From the NCBI GenBank assembly GCA_964534995.1, contig CAZHSC010000010.1, positions 1 to 64,000 on the forward strand: DNA of 64,000 bases. Direction: 5' to 3'. Source of the DNA: JAJTFW01 sp964534995 (lineage in GTDB: Bacteria > Bacteroidota > Bacteroidia > AKYH767-A > OLB10). A program made the position numbers and the translations under genes. Below are positions 46,701-54,775 of this stretch, in pieces (position 1 is the first letter of the stretch; each line of letters begins with the position of its first letter). The notes beneath the pieces are model-generated. The model ran no database searches. It was not told the origin of the DNA and was given only the letters and a program-made list of their open reading frames with translations.

Positions 46701-49700
46701 TACACTGATCACGCTGCTGGCGTATTGAATAGATGTGAGTTCTTCTACAGATAGTAAAATACTATCAGGCGCACAGGCGGACAGATATGGATCAGTAGCT
46801 GATACAATAACGGGAGGATGGGCAAGGTCGGTCACTTCATCTACCGCTTCGTTGCAGTTGTCATCAATTCCGTTGCCGCATACTTCCGTTCCATCGGGAT
46901 TAACCAATGCATCATTGTCGTCACAGTCTAAACCTGTGGTTACAAATCCCGGTGGCTGCGCGTAATTCATGTATGTGTAATTATAGTCGCCATACCCGTC
47001 ATTATCCATGTCAGGAAAATATGTATTGCTGGGTACGTTATAGGTAAAGTAATTGAAGAGCGGGTTGGGGCCGCCAAATGCTCCGGCGTCATTACGGCTG
47101 CCATCGGCGTCATTATATACCGGGTTAGGGTCACCGCCATTCAGAACATCACTTAAATCACCCGGTAGGCCTGAAATATCAATGACGGTATTTGAGCTGT
47201 CATTATTGGTGGAGTCAGCAGTGAAATTATAAAAACCACCGGGTCCCCATGAGTTACCATAGGTTGTGTAGTTGTAGCTGAAAGGATCGAAGGTGACATC
47301 GCCGGGATTCCATAAAGAGTATCTGCTATTAATACAAAGATTATTTCTGACTTCCATGGTATAGGCAGGCCCAATCTGGAAGAACATACCTGGTCCTCCG
47401 GCATCATCATGCATGGTATTGTTGATGCATGCATTTTTTCCGGGTCCGCCTTGTTTTAGGTCTCTGAAATAAAGAATGGCGTTGGCATTGCCATGGGTCC
47501 TTAAAAAGTTATTGGCAATGTGCAGGTATTGCGTGTTTCCCCAAAAGGCGATGGTTCTGCCTCCGCCCTGCACATCAAATTGATTTCCTATGATATGAAT
47601 GCTGTCGTTGGTGGATATATCCGCACTGAATATTTGTGCTACTTCATAATAGCCCGCTACACTCTGCTGTATATAATTACCGGTCCAGTTTCCCCTGTGC
47701 AGCACCATCATGGTTTCCCCGTTGAAATTAAAAATGGAATCATGTTCCACCCGGAAATTCAGATTCATGGAAGCACCCAATACCTTTCCGTTTATTTTAC
47801 TGTAGGCAATTCGTTCTCCAACTACACTGTTACCACTGTCTGCTACTATTCCTGTGATGTCCGCTTCCAGTATTTCCCATCCGTTGAGCATGGTGACATT
47901 ACCCTGGATACCGTATTTGGTTCCGGGAGTGGCGCTGTGAAAATGAAGGTCGAATTTGAAGGGCGCGTAAATGTTTTCTGCAAATGCCACCCCGCCGGCA
48001 CGTGGGTAAATTAAAATAGTATCTCCATTCGATGCAGCTGCCAGGGCGGCGTTGATCGTGGTGTAAGCGCCATTTAAGCCGCTCTCTTCAACAACAAGCG
48101 TGCTGGGATTAAATAAACAGTTGATGTTGAACTGCGCGGTCGGGTCTTTTCCTGCACTCCAGTTGGCATACATAAAGGCTGGATTGTCAACCTGAATACA
48201 GTTAAGAAAAGGATTTCCGGTTGCATTAAAGGAAACAAGGGCTGCATTATTCCCGTTTTGAATATTTAACGAGCTTAGCAATGCATTGTTTGAAACATCC
48301 ATATTGGTAAGCAAACTATTGTTTGATAAGTCCAGACTTGTAATCTGTGTGCCAAAACAGGTAATTACATTGAGATTTGTATTTGTAGAAACATTTAATG
48401 AAGTGAGCGGATTGTTATGGCAATTCAATGAAATTAATTGACTAAGGTTACTTACGTTCAGCGTGATTAACTGATTATTGTCACAAGAAAAATAAGCGAT
48501 GTTTGAATTGGTGGACACATCGATGAGTAGTAAATTATTGAATGCAACATTTAATACTCCAAGATTGGTAAGCCCGTTAATGTTTATAGAGCTGAGACTA
48601 TTCTGATAGACAACCAAAATATTTAAGGCTGTAAGCGTTGACACATCCAGGCCGGTAAGCTGGTTATTGGTACAGTGCAAACTGATTAATGCAATATTAT
48701 TGGTTGTGCTTAATGCAGTTAATTGGTTGTAACTGCAATTTAGTGCAGTCAGGTCAGTGTTATTTGAAATGTTCAGCGAGGTTAATGCATTGTTTTGGCA
48801 ATTCAGGCCGGTTATGTTTACAAAAGCTTCAATACCCGTTAAGTCAGCAATACTTAAATTAGAAACATCCAGTGTTCCGGTAAAGGCTGCCGCTTCGTAA
48901 CATTCAATTTCATTGACATTGATGGCAGGATTTCCAACTACGGCTGTTTTGAAATTTGCATCGGGGATGCTTACAACGCACTCACATCCTGTTCCGGGAT
49001 AAATGGTGTTGTTGGTATCATCACAGTCGGTGTTATCTGAAACATATCCGACCAGGAAGCAGGGAGAGGTAGTTACAGTAGAGTTACCCGGATTACCATA
49101 CCCGTCTCCATCCGTATCTGCATAAACAGTACCTGCATAACCACCGCTCCAGTTGGAGCCTGTTCCGCTAAGGCCAAAGCCGGTTAGCGTACCCGGGTTG
49201 TTGTTGCCGCCGGTCAGATCCACGAGTTCGCTGATTCCGGTATTGGCATTGCTTGCTGTTCCCTGATCGAAGGTATAATAGTCGGTCAGAAAAGGTTCAG
49301 CATAAACATACGCCACTCTTTTACTCCTGATTTCAGACGGTGTTCTGGCTGTATTCCATACCCGCACTTCATCGATTGATCCCTCGAAGAAATTCAATCC
49401 GAATTCCGGCCATCCGCCAATTCTTCCGATGTTATTTCCGGTGGTAATATTTCGGATGAAGCCGTCATTTGCTGTGATGTCCGCCTCCCCGTGAACATAT
49501 AAAGTTATCAATGTTCCTGCTCTTGAAACGGCAACATGGGTCCATGTGTTCATGGGAAGTGTAACGTTACTTTCAAGATAGAATGTACCGGGTCCTCCCG
49601 CCATTGCCATCTCAAAAGCCAGCTTATTGCCTGCCGTTAAGTTAAACCAGTTTCCGGGTGCATTGGCTTCATTGGTTCTGTTGCTGAGGATGTACCCATT

Positions 49701-51620
49701 GTTGGAACCGGTACGGTAAATCCATGCTTCAATGGTGAAATCTCCGGTTCCCAGATTGAAGTCATTCATCTGTACATAATCATTGACTCCATCTAAATTG
49801 AGGGAATTGTTTTCATCCAGAATCGTATTGCAATTCTGATCAATGGCATCGCAGATTTCAACAGTGCCGGGGTTGACGGATCCATTGTTGTCATCGCAGT
49901 CACCACTAATCAGTACATAGCCGATTTGAGGGGTGCATGCCGTGATACTTACACTGGGATTTCCAAAGCCATCTTCGTCATTGTCCTGATAATAGGTAAT
50001 AAAATTCAGTCCATCGTCCGTCAGTCCGTCGCATTCATCATCAATATTATTACATATTTCTGTGGCGCCGGGATTAACTGAATTATCATTGTCGTCGCAA
50101 TCGGTATTGTCGGTTACATAGGATCCTCCCGGAGGCGGACAGGTATTGAAGAGCGTGGTAATATCACCGTATCCGTCTTCATCTGTGTCCTGGAAATAAT
50201 CCGTTGCCTGAAACAGGGTGATGTCACTTCCATTATCATTACTGACCACCACAGGGTTGCTGCTGATAACACGGATACGATATCCGCTGCCAGTAATGGA
50301 AAATGGAGTAGTAGCGTTGATGATTCCTGAAGATTGTGATTCCAATTCTCCCAGATAAGTCTGATTGGCAAAACTTCCAAATTCATCACTCAGGTAGGCA
50401 GTAAAAATGTTTCCTGTGTTATAATTGCCGGTAGCTGTATAAGGAATGGCAATCGCATCGTCTCCGCAGAAGGGTCCGAATGTTCCTGTTACATCAAGGG
50501 TGGGAGGTGGGAATGCTTCTCCAACGGCAAAGGTTCCGAAAGTAGTAAGGCCGGAAATAAAAATGGAGGTAGATGTATTGCTTATTATACCCGGATAGGT
50601 CCAGGATATGCCGTCATATCTGCCTGCGATGAAATTACCGGTATTGGCAGATCCATCTACTTCCGCGGGATCCCAGTTGAATGTAGCAAAGGCGGTCGTA
50701 AACGATGATCCGTTATTGGTAATCGTCCAGGTCCGGTTGACACTTTTTGAAGGATCAATATTGGAGCTGCCTATGTCAGGGTTCTCAGCATTATTCGTTG
50801 AAACGGTAACCCCGCCAACTCCGGCATTACCGTTTATTGAAACCTGAACAGGCCTGTACCCACTTGCGTCACCTACATGGTAGGTCAGTCCCCAGCCGCC
50901 AGCCGGATAATTGATTTGCAAATTGCCCCATACGTACATGGGTGGATTCGCATTGTTTTGAATGTTAGCGGTGGAGGCAATAATGATCTTATGGGGGCCG
51001 GTAATGATCGGCCCATAGTTAAAATTCAGGAGGGAGGTAATGGTCTGATCTCCTCCCAACGAAACGCCGTTGGCATTAAAAATTAATAAGCTGCTGATGG
51101 TGCCGGTGCCGTTAAGATTTTGGCCACTGGCTCCGCCAAACATACCCAGGGTACCTCCTGCAAAAGTTCCATTATTGGTCAGGGTGGTGCCTCCGAAACT
51201 GAAAGAAGAACTTCCTCCTACCACAGCGCCCGGGTCTACAATCATGCTACCGGTTAAACCTGCCCACCATTCGAGCGCACCATCAATCACCAGGTCAACA
51301 CCGGTACCATCAGTAATGGTGAGTGTGCCGCTGTTGAAATTAACAGTTCCTCCCGCTTCAATTACCGTTTGGTCTAACATCAATGAACCGTTCACAGCAA
51401 TAGTATGACCGTTTCTGACTGTGATTACACTATCAATGGTCGCATTGGGTGGTGCAATGGCCGGAACCCACGTAACTCCGTTAAATACCTCCCAGGTGGA
51501 AGCAAGGTTCCAGTCGCCGGAGGTTATGGTGCGGTAGTCATTTTGTGCGGTCAATGCTTTTGGTATTAACCAAAAGGCAAGGACTAATGTAAACAGTTTG
51601 TGAAAGTTGATTTTTTTCAT
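40761..51620 (-). CDS. Giant secreted mosaic protein with subtilisin-like domain, RALVN repeats and T9SS sorting domain
   Basis: About 3619 residues from the ATG at 51620, which gives a proper signal peptide (MKKINFHKLFTLVLAFWLIPKALTAQ); an upstream ATG at 51710 adds 30 residues and is less likely. In order: a beta-helix-like opening (GDWNLASTWE...), four partial or complete calcium-type motifs (DTDEDGYGD...CDDND), a LamG-like domain (FTIEAWIYRTGSNNG), leucine-rich repeats (about residues 925-1125), a parallel beta-helix, and Ig/PKD modules. A subtilase domain follows with D2224 (VISDSYN), H2279 (IVHDIAP) and S2570 (GTSAAAPHAAG). After that come MBG-like domains holding three RALVN arrays, more PKD modules and a T9SS domain (LSIYPNPANGMVHIKF). 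It is probably a surface protease or adhesin; substrates are unknown. Confidence 0.87.
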   Translation of the reverse strand: MKKINFHKLFTLVLAFWLIPKALTAQNDYRTITSGDWNLASTWEVFNGVTWVPAIAPPNATIDSVITVRNGHTIAVNGSLMLDQTVIEAGGTVNFNSGTLTITDGTGVDLVIDGALEWWAGLTGSMIVDPGAVVGGSSSFSFGGTTLTNNGTFAGGTLGMFGGASGQNLNGTGTISSLLIFNANGVSLGGDQTITSLLNFNYGPIITGPHKIIIASTANIQNNANPPMYVWGNLQINYPAGGWGLTYHVGDASGYRPVQVSINGNAGVGGVTVSTNNAENPDIGSSNIDPSKSVNRTWTITNNGSSFTTAFATFNWDPAEVDGSANTGNFIAGRYDGISWTYPGIISNTSTSIFISGLTTFGTFAVGEAFPPPTLDVTGTFGPFCGDDAIAIPYTATGNYNTGNIFTAYLSDEFGSFANQTYLGELESQSSGIINATTPFSITGSGYRIRVISSNPVVVSNDNGSDITLFQATDYFQDTDEDGYGDITTLFNTCPPPGGSYVTDNTDCDDNDNSVNPGATEICNNIDDECDGLTDDGLNFITYYQDNDEDGFGNPSVSITACTPQIGYVLISGDCDDNNGSVNPGTVEICDAIDQNCNTILDENNSLNLDGVNDYVQMNDFNLGTGDFTIEAWIYRTGSNNGYILSNRTNEANAPGNWFNLTAGNKLAFEMAMAGGPGTFYLESNVTLPMNTWTHVAVSRAGTLITLYVHGEADITANDGFIRNITTGNNIGRIGGWPEFGLNFFEGSIDEVRVWNTARTPSEIRSKRVAYVYAEPFLTDYYTFDQGTASNANTGISELVDLTGGNNNPGTLTGFGLSGTGSNWSGGYAGTVYADTDGDGYGNPGNSTVTTSPCFLVGYVSDNTDCDDTNNTIYPGTGCECVVSIPDANFKTAVVGNPAINVNEIECYEAAAFTGTLDVSNLSIADLTGIEAFVNITGLNCQNNALTSLNISNNTDLTALNCSYNQLTALSTTNNIALISLHCTNNQLTGLDVSTLTALNILVVYQNSLSSININGLTNLGVLNVAFNNLLLIDVSTNSNIAYFSCDNNQLITLNVSNLSQLISLNCHNNPLTSLNVSTNTNLNVITCFGTQITSLDLSNNSLLTNMDVSNNALLSSLNIQNGNNAALVSFNATGNPFLNCIQVDNPAFMYANWSAGKDPTAQFNINCLFNPSTLVVEESGLNGAYTTINAALAAASNGDTILIYPRAGGVAFAENIYAPFKFDLHFHSATPGTKYGIQGNVTMLNGWEILEADITGIVADSGNSVVGERIAYSKINGKVLGASMNLNFRVEHDSIFNFNGETMMVLHRGNWTGNYIQQSVAGYYEVAQIFSADISTNDSIHIIGNQFDVQGGGRTIAFWGNTQYLHIANNFLRTHGNANAILYFRDLKQGGPGKNACINNTMHDDAGGPGMFFQIGPAYTMEVRNNLCINSRYSLWNPGDVTFDPFSYNYTTYGNSWGPGGFYNFTADSTNNDSSNTVIDISGLPGDLSDVLNGGDPNPVYNDADGSRNDAGAFGGPNPLFNYFTYNVPSNTYFPDMDNDGYGDYNYTYMNYAQPPGFVTTGLDCDDNDALVNPDGTEVCGNGIDDNCNEAVDEVTDLAHPPVIVSATDPYLSACAPDSILLSVEELTSIQYASSVISVSSEYGVGNDPFSASKILGPPDVYPVYGDNVNAWSNLEQDNQREYIEVGFTNPTVINFIDIFETYSTGSVDTVYVKNPYTGNFQAVYTTTAGALPDVARKLHISFPTTAFPVSEVRIALNSPAVFDWNELDAVAIGLTTPVTYDTYNWSTGDTGSTFYTSVPYNYSVQVTQNGCTGISDLFEVGEYAISAGPSFDWITCQDTVTFFASYGFSSYSWSNGDTTQFTTVSPPNTTTYTVIATDTKGCSYTDDITLYFYPDFDLSNLSITPESCPGQSDAIVDVQYYGGGLRTQGGTEDVNDLFNLYGPDGFNASNNFGYFAGLSSGSYTLVVNDNGCITDTSFTIGSIPLPDATIIANSVLCPDGGNVTLSTLSSNQVYSYSYQWSTGETSESIVVTSAGIYTVTVSYGNFCSDTDTFTLVAEINPCIIPYYTPPTGGEVPNIIGSELTQLATDSTIADTVTTNNTVYLIDSTKVLIEVIANIGYYDTLFALLQTPPYGMSDFIDNGDTTFIITGLIPIVNLTKLDSLPTLINYVRPNYPAVSSYDLSSLAINTGLTSSLGDKSMKSDTARLAWGVSGEGVKIGVISDSYNTKFGTPALDDVNNYDLPGTGNPNNNKAITVLQEFPYGSRSDEGRAMLQIVHDIAPKAELAFYSGFVSPGNFAEGIKALDSIGCDIIVDDVTYITEPFFTDGVITQAVDEVTANGVSYFTAAGNFGTASYDGVFNPVTAPAGFTGYAHDFGGGDIYQNISLKAGSYTIVLQWEDAFYSLGQQPGALNDFDIYLVNNSGAILFGFNRNNHWKDPFEVLPFTVSGNTEANIMITRKWGTGNVRIKYVIFRGDATINEHIQGTSTIVGQANAAGAISVGAVLYSNTPTFGVNPPTVASFSSRGGHLQNGVDRNKPDITAPNGVNTTVYLGGQNIDGDLFPNFFGTSAAAPHAAGVAALLVEAKKKFHNGDIYTPSQMRSVLQTTAIDMYTPGYDIESGYGFIQADTALKTLAAPVPILLNHQLANNTLVPGTDTVEVLIEGKYIDDNTAVIFKYDTLPATALSTTSLSVIIPPFLGNPPLTLYNPPTSPSGLDGGVSDTIYLIGTPISNVVITADYKSKRYGEQLPEFTATVTVNGQSLAQAGLSLADLGLENNITFTSPASSASNAGLYFILPASPVTNLSLPASQALQELYNYQFINGILEVKKMPVVITPHDTTITYGDKIETLDFTYSYPDSLITTSEQVSFFNNLKSSHASDLASEIALVDARALVNGRALVNADIEHLSCMASARALVNARALVNARALVNGSYTLDTAKVVDVAVASIFNFQEDPDTAVLVNARALVNGRALVNARALVNGRALVNGRALVNARALVNGRALVNSETVADSSSEDDLIVIIDEDDVDAPEGDSLTFNSINMVTGIEVGTHSIIPGALLNENFDVSYELGTLTIVPAELTLTADDTTIECNGAVPNYTSTLEGYRYNDADSSLVTGGPVYTILDNNSIPVPGPVIPAGNYTIVPSNLQMVQPSNYFVTYVNGNLVSNVSNVVIGTPGPVNSSSNTVACLSGIDGSVVVSVDSIPGATSYVWTVPNGCIITAGQGTRTILISWSSVAIQAGISGQICVYGTAGCVTSPSSCRTIDLQVAAPVTPPSISGNGKLCPGDNITYSIAPVARASSYNWTSPSGMNILTGAGTNIIGAEVIAAYTGGTLTVSASNSCGTSPLRNKTLQMNIPLTPASISGLKNGLCNTNGVSFFIPAVANAASYNWTISNGTINSGQGSTNIAADFNIFSTSTVTVRSVNSCGVSPQRTITVTGYPAQAAPISYSSLNVCTNTFEDYSVPTVAGAASYNWTLSGGGVISAGQGTKNISVHYLSQMNNQVLQVTTSNSCGTSAIRSRNGINISDCIRTADINNLFNLSIYPNPANGMVHIKFDADENTDYRLRIIDVAGRTMYYAEGKAENGENTQQVNIEHLAAGMYHLMLEMGGKQQQLILMTY
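42607..42750 (-). repeat. RALVN array A: eight 18-bp units
   Basis: Eight contiguous 18-bp units encode ALVN[AG]R repeated in the giant protein (residues about 2957-3005). Codons vary between units while the peptide does not, which points to selection on the protein. Confidence 0.92.
42829..42882 (-). repeat. RALVN array B: three 18-bp units
   Basis: Three units encoding ARALVNARALVNARALVNG, residues about 2913-2931, between arrays A and C. Confidence 0.9.
42916..42969 (-). repeat. RALVN array C: three 18-bp units
   Basis: Encodes ALVDARALVNGRALVNAD, residues about 2884-2902; the first unit has Asp in place of Asn. Confidence 0.88.
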
Positions 51621-51940
51621 GGATAGAGAAGGGTAGAAATGGAATTTGGGCATAGAACGACCGTTTAGCGAAATTTCACGCAACTTACAGAATTCAAATG
51701 AATTATTCAACAGTTTTTATAGAAATATCCCCGAATATGGGGGTGTATGGGCTAAAAAACCTGATGAGCGTTGGTTTAGATGGATCATCTTTTTCCGTTA
51801 GATTTTAATTTGGAAATGAAGAATGGACTTTTTGATTTCTTTAATTTTTTAGCATTTTTCAAAAGACACCGTGAACAGCTGGTGCAAGGTAATACCTGGC
51901 TTTCCGAATTTCATTTACCGGGCTTTCGCACTAAACTTAG
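51621..51940. other. Intergenic region, nothing identified
   Basis: About 320 bases between the divergent giant gene and ruvB. An open frame at 51780-51992 overlaps the ruvB start and is not supported. Confidence 0.5.
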
Positions 51941-51948
51941 TACATTTG
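51941..51948 (+). promoter_or_regulatory. -7 box immediately before ruvB
   Basis: TACATTTG, four bases before the ATG at 51953, so transcription would begin at or within a base or two of the start codon. Confidence 0.5.
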
Positions 51949-51952
51949 TTTT

Positions 51953-52984
51953 ATGCGAAATGCTCACCTCGACAATGAAAAGGAGCGCCTGAGTCCCGCC
52001 GAACGCGAGCTGGAGAAGGTACTCAGACCGTCCGATTTCGGCGATTTTACAGGACAGGAGAAGGTAGTGGAGAACTTGAGGGTTTTTGTAAAAGCGGCTG
52101 CTCAGCGCGGGGAGGCCCTCGATCATGTATTGTTGCATGGCCCTCCCGGTTTAGGGAAAACAACATTGGCTTACATTATTGCCAATGAATTGGGTAGTAA
52201 TATCCGTACCACCTCCGGTCCTGTGCTTGATAAGCCGGGTGACCTGGCCGGCCTGCTCACCAATCTCGAACCTAATGATGTTTTGTTTATAGATGAAATT
52301 CATCGCCTGAGTCCGGTTGTAGAGGAATACCTCTATTCGGCCATGGAGGATTATCGCATTGATATCATGATTGAAAGTGGTCCTAACGCCCGGGCAGTTC
52401 AGATTAAATTGAATCCCTTTACCCTGGTGGGTGCTACTACCCGATCGGGACTACTTACTTCTCCATTGCGTGCCCGTTTTGGTATTGCGTCGCGCCTGGA
52501 ATATTACGATGCCCGGCGTTTGCAGTTAATAGTTTTACGTGCCGCTGAGATCCTGAAGGTGGAAATTGCGGATGAAGCGGCCTTTGAAATTGCCCGCCGG
52601 AGCCGGGGCACTCCCCGCATTGCCAATGCTTTGCTACGCCGGGTGCGCGATTTTGCACAAATTAAAGGAAATGGTATCATCGATCTGAAAATCGCTCAAT
52701 ATGCATTGTCCGCACTGAATGTAGATGAGTTCGGTCTGGATGAAATGGATAACAGGCTGCTGAGTGTAATCATCGACAAATTTAAAGGAGGACCCGTAGG
52801 CATTAATACGCTAAGCACCGCCGTTGGAGAAGAGGCGGGTACCCTTGAAGAGGTATATGAGCCTTTCCTGATCATGGAAGGATTCCTTATGCGGACTCCC
52901 CGGGGAAGGGAGGTTACTGAAAAAGCCTATAAGCACCTGAATAAAGCTTTCAGGAAAAACAGCGGTACCCTCTTCGAAGATTAA
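51953..52984 (+). CDS. ruvB: Holliday junction branch-migration helicase RuvB
   Basis: A 343-residue AAA+ ATPase that drives branch migration with RuvA during recombination. The N-terminal RPSDFGDFTGQEKVVENL, Walker A LLHGPPGLGKTTLAYIIANE, Walker B DVLFIDEIHRLSPVVEEYLYSAMEDY, sensor 1 LVGATTRSGLLTSPLRARFG with the arginine finger region, and the C-terminal winged helix GGPVGINTLSTAVGEEAGTLEEVYEPFL are all diagnostic. It is full length. queG follows after 20 bases on the same strand and is probably co-transcribed. Confidence 0.97.
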   Translation: MRNAHLDNEKERLSPAERELEKVLRPSDFGDFTGQEKVVENLRVFVKAAAQRGEALDHVLLHGPPGLGKTTLAYIIANELGSNIRTTSGPVLDKPGDLAGLLTNLEPNDVLFIDEIHRLSPVVEEYLYSAMEDYRIDIMIESGPNARAVQIKLNPFTLVGATTRSGLLTSPLRARFGIASRLEYYDARRLQLIVLRAAEILKVEIADEAAFEIARRSRGTPRIANALLRRVRDFAQIKGNGIIDLKIAQYALSALNVDEFGLDEMDNRLLSVIIDKFKGGPVGINTLSTAVGEEAGTLEEVYEPFLIMEGFLMRTPRGREVTEKAYKHLNKAFRKNSGTLFED

Positions 52985-53004
52985 TTTCCAAACATAAATT
53001 TATT

Positions 53005-53940
53005 GTGAGTGTATCCCTCAGCCATAAAATAAAGGCAGAAGCCAGGCGCCTGGGATTTTCTCATGCCGGCATTTCAAAAGCAGATTTTCTGGAGGAAGAA
53101 GCACCGCGGCTGGAACAATGGCTTTCGAACCAGATGCATGGCAAAATGTCGTACATGGAACGCTGGTATGATAAACGTCTGGACCCGCGACTGTTGGTGG
53201 AAGGCGCCAAATCCGTTATCAGCCTGCTGCTGAACTATTTTCCTTCGGAAAAACAGGATCCATCCCTGCCCGCAATTTCAAAATATGCGTACGGCCGCGA
53301 CTATCATTTGGTTATCAAAGAAAAACTGGCCGAATTGCTGTATTTCATACGTCAGGAGGTAGGCGATGTACAGGGTCGTGCTTTTGTAGATTCAGCGCCG
53401 GTGATGGACCGGGCCTGGGCAAAGAAAAGCGGACTGGGATGGATCGGTAAAAATGCAAACCTGATTCATCCCAAAGCAGGTTCCTTCTTTTTCATTGCTG
53501 AATTAATTACTGACCTAGAACTTGACGAAGATGGGCCGATGAAGGATTATTGCGGTACCTGTACCCGTTGTATGGATGCCTGTCCCACCCAGGCGATTAT
53601 ACAGCCAAAAGTGGTGGATGGCAGTAAATGCATTTCATACTTTACCATTGAATTGAAGGAGTCTATCCCTGAATCCTGGAAAGGAAAGTTCTCCAATTGG
53701 ATATTTGGCTGTGATGTTTGTCAGGATGTATGCCCCTGGAACAGATTCTCGCAAACATCCGCAGAGAAAGATTTTCTGCCCTCCGGGGGCTTACTGCAAA
53801 TGAATAAAAAGGAATGGCTGGAGATGACGGAAGAAGTGTTTAATGATAAATTCAGGGATTCCCCCTTGCAAAGAACAGGCTTGAAAAATATGCAGAGGAA
53901 TGTGTCGTTTATTTCACCACATGGCGAAAAGTCTGAATAA
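53005..53940 (+). CDS. queG: Epoxyqueuosine reductase QueG
   Basis: A 311-residue cobalamin- and [4Fe-4S]-dependent enzyme that reduces epoxyqueuosine to queuosine, the last step of tRNA wobble-base modification. The start is GTG at 53005. Signatures are ARRLGFSHAGISKADF, AKSVISLLLNYFP, YGRDYHLVIKEKLAELL, FVDSAPVMDRAWAKKSGLGWIGKNANLI, and two ferredoxin clusters, CGTCTRCMDACPTQAI and CDVCQDVCPWNRF. It lies 20 bases after ruvB. Its 3' end overlaps a convergent small gene by 32 bases. Confidence 0.95.
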   Translation: MSVSLSHKIKAEARRLGFSHAGISKADFLEEEAPRLEQWLSNQMHGKMSYMERWYDKRLDPRLLVEGAKSVISLLLNYFPSEKQDPSLPAISKYAYGRDYHLVIKEKLAELLYFIRQEVGDVQGRAFVDSAPVMDRAWAKKSGLGWIGKNANLIHPKAGSFFFIAELITDLELDEDGPMKDYCGTCTRCMDACPTQAIIQPKVVDGSKCISYFTIELKESIPESWKGKFSNWIFGCDVCQDVCPWNRFSQTSAEKDFLPSGGLLQMNKKEWLEMTEEVFNDKFRDSPLQRTGLKNMQRNVSFISPHGEKSE

Positions 53941-54100
53941 TCACGTCACTGTATTTATTTCCGAAGGTGGCCAGGCACCACACCATCAGCATTTTTCTTT
54001 CATCTTTTTTTAACCATGTAATTGCCTTTCGAAGTTCTTTGGCAAAGAGCGATTTGTCGAAGCTGACTTTAGTGAGAATCTCTTTTGAATACTCAAACAT
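53909..54100 (-). CDS. Small conserved hypothetical protein
   Basis: A 63-residue helical, basic protein (MFEYSKEILTKVSFDKSLFAKELRKAITWLKKDERKMLMVWCLATFGNKY...). The pattern of helices with VSFDKSLFAKEL and W-L-K-K-D-E looks like a conserved Bacteroidota small protein rather than a random frame. It converges on queG and overlaps its end by 32 bases. No function is known to me. A random ORF cannot be fully excluded. Confidence 0.6.
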   Translation of the reverse strand: MFEYSKEILTKVSFDKSLFAKELRKAITWLKKDERKMLMVWCLATFGNKYSDVIIQTFRHVVK

Positions 54101-54198
54101 GGCCCTGTTTTTTTAACAACGAATGCTAATTTACTGTTGTAATAACTCAAATTTGAAGATAAATTGTGAATTCTTGCAAAAATTGCGGTGGATAACTT

Positions 54199-54765
54199 TT
54201 AATGATCGTTCCATCTGTAAGTTATATTTTCAAATCCCGCCAAATCTAACACCCGGTCTACCACTGTAGCGGCCATTTTTTCCATGCTTTCCGGCTTGCT
54301 GTAAAAGGAAGGACAGGCCGGAGCAATAATCCCACCTGCCAGTGTAATGGCTCGCATATTTTCGATATGAATGAGACTCAGCGGTGTGTCGCGCGTAACC
54401 AGGATGAGTTTACGACGTTCTTTTAATATTACATCGGCTGCCCGCGTAATCAGATCGCCGGAAATACCCTGAGCGATGCGGGCCATGGTGCCCATGGAAC
54501 AAGGACAGATGATCATGGTTTCAAACTTCGCCGACCCGGAAGCGAATGGTGCCATAAAATCATTTTTTGAATAAACCTTGAAGGGAAGCGTGTCGTAATC
54601 GCTGTTTCCAAGTTCGTATTTCCAGACATCACGGGCATTGTCGCTGAACACAAGGGCGACCTCCTTTACCTGGTCTTTCAGGTTTGCAATTTTATCCAGC
54701 ATTACCTTTGCATAGATGGAACCACTGGCGCCCGTCACGGCGATTACAATTTTATGCGTTTTCAA
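54199..54765 (-). CDS. ubiX: UbiX-family flavin prenyltransferase
   Basis: A 188-residue flavoprotein that attaches a dimethylallyl group to FMN to form the cofactor used by UbiD-type decarboxylases. It starts with TTG (54765-54763); an in-frame stop precedes any ATG. Signatures are IVIAVTGASGSIYAKVMLDKI, the SFYS-like region PACPSFYSKPESMEKMAATVVDRVLDLAG, and MIICPCSMGTMARIAQGISGDLITRAADV and RKLILVTRDTPLS. No ubiD lies in the window. It follows the outer-membrane protein gene by 10 bases. Confidence 0.92.
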   Translation of the reverse strand: MKTHKIVIAVTGASGSIYAKVMLDKIANLKDQVKEVALVFSDNARDVWKYELGNSDYDTLPFKVYSKNDFMAPFASGSAKFETMIICPCSMGTMARIAQGISGDLITRAADVILKERRKLILVTRDTPLSLIHIENMRAITLAGGIIAPACPSFYSKPESMEKMAATVVDRVLDLAGFENITYRWNDH

Positions 54766-54775
54766 TTGTATTTAA

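Noticed and set aside
51780..51992. Plus-strand 70-codon frame before ruvB
   Set aside because: Overlaps the ruvB start and its -7 box, with no protein features.
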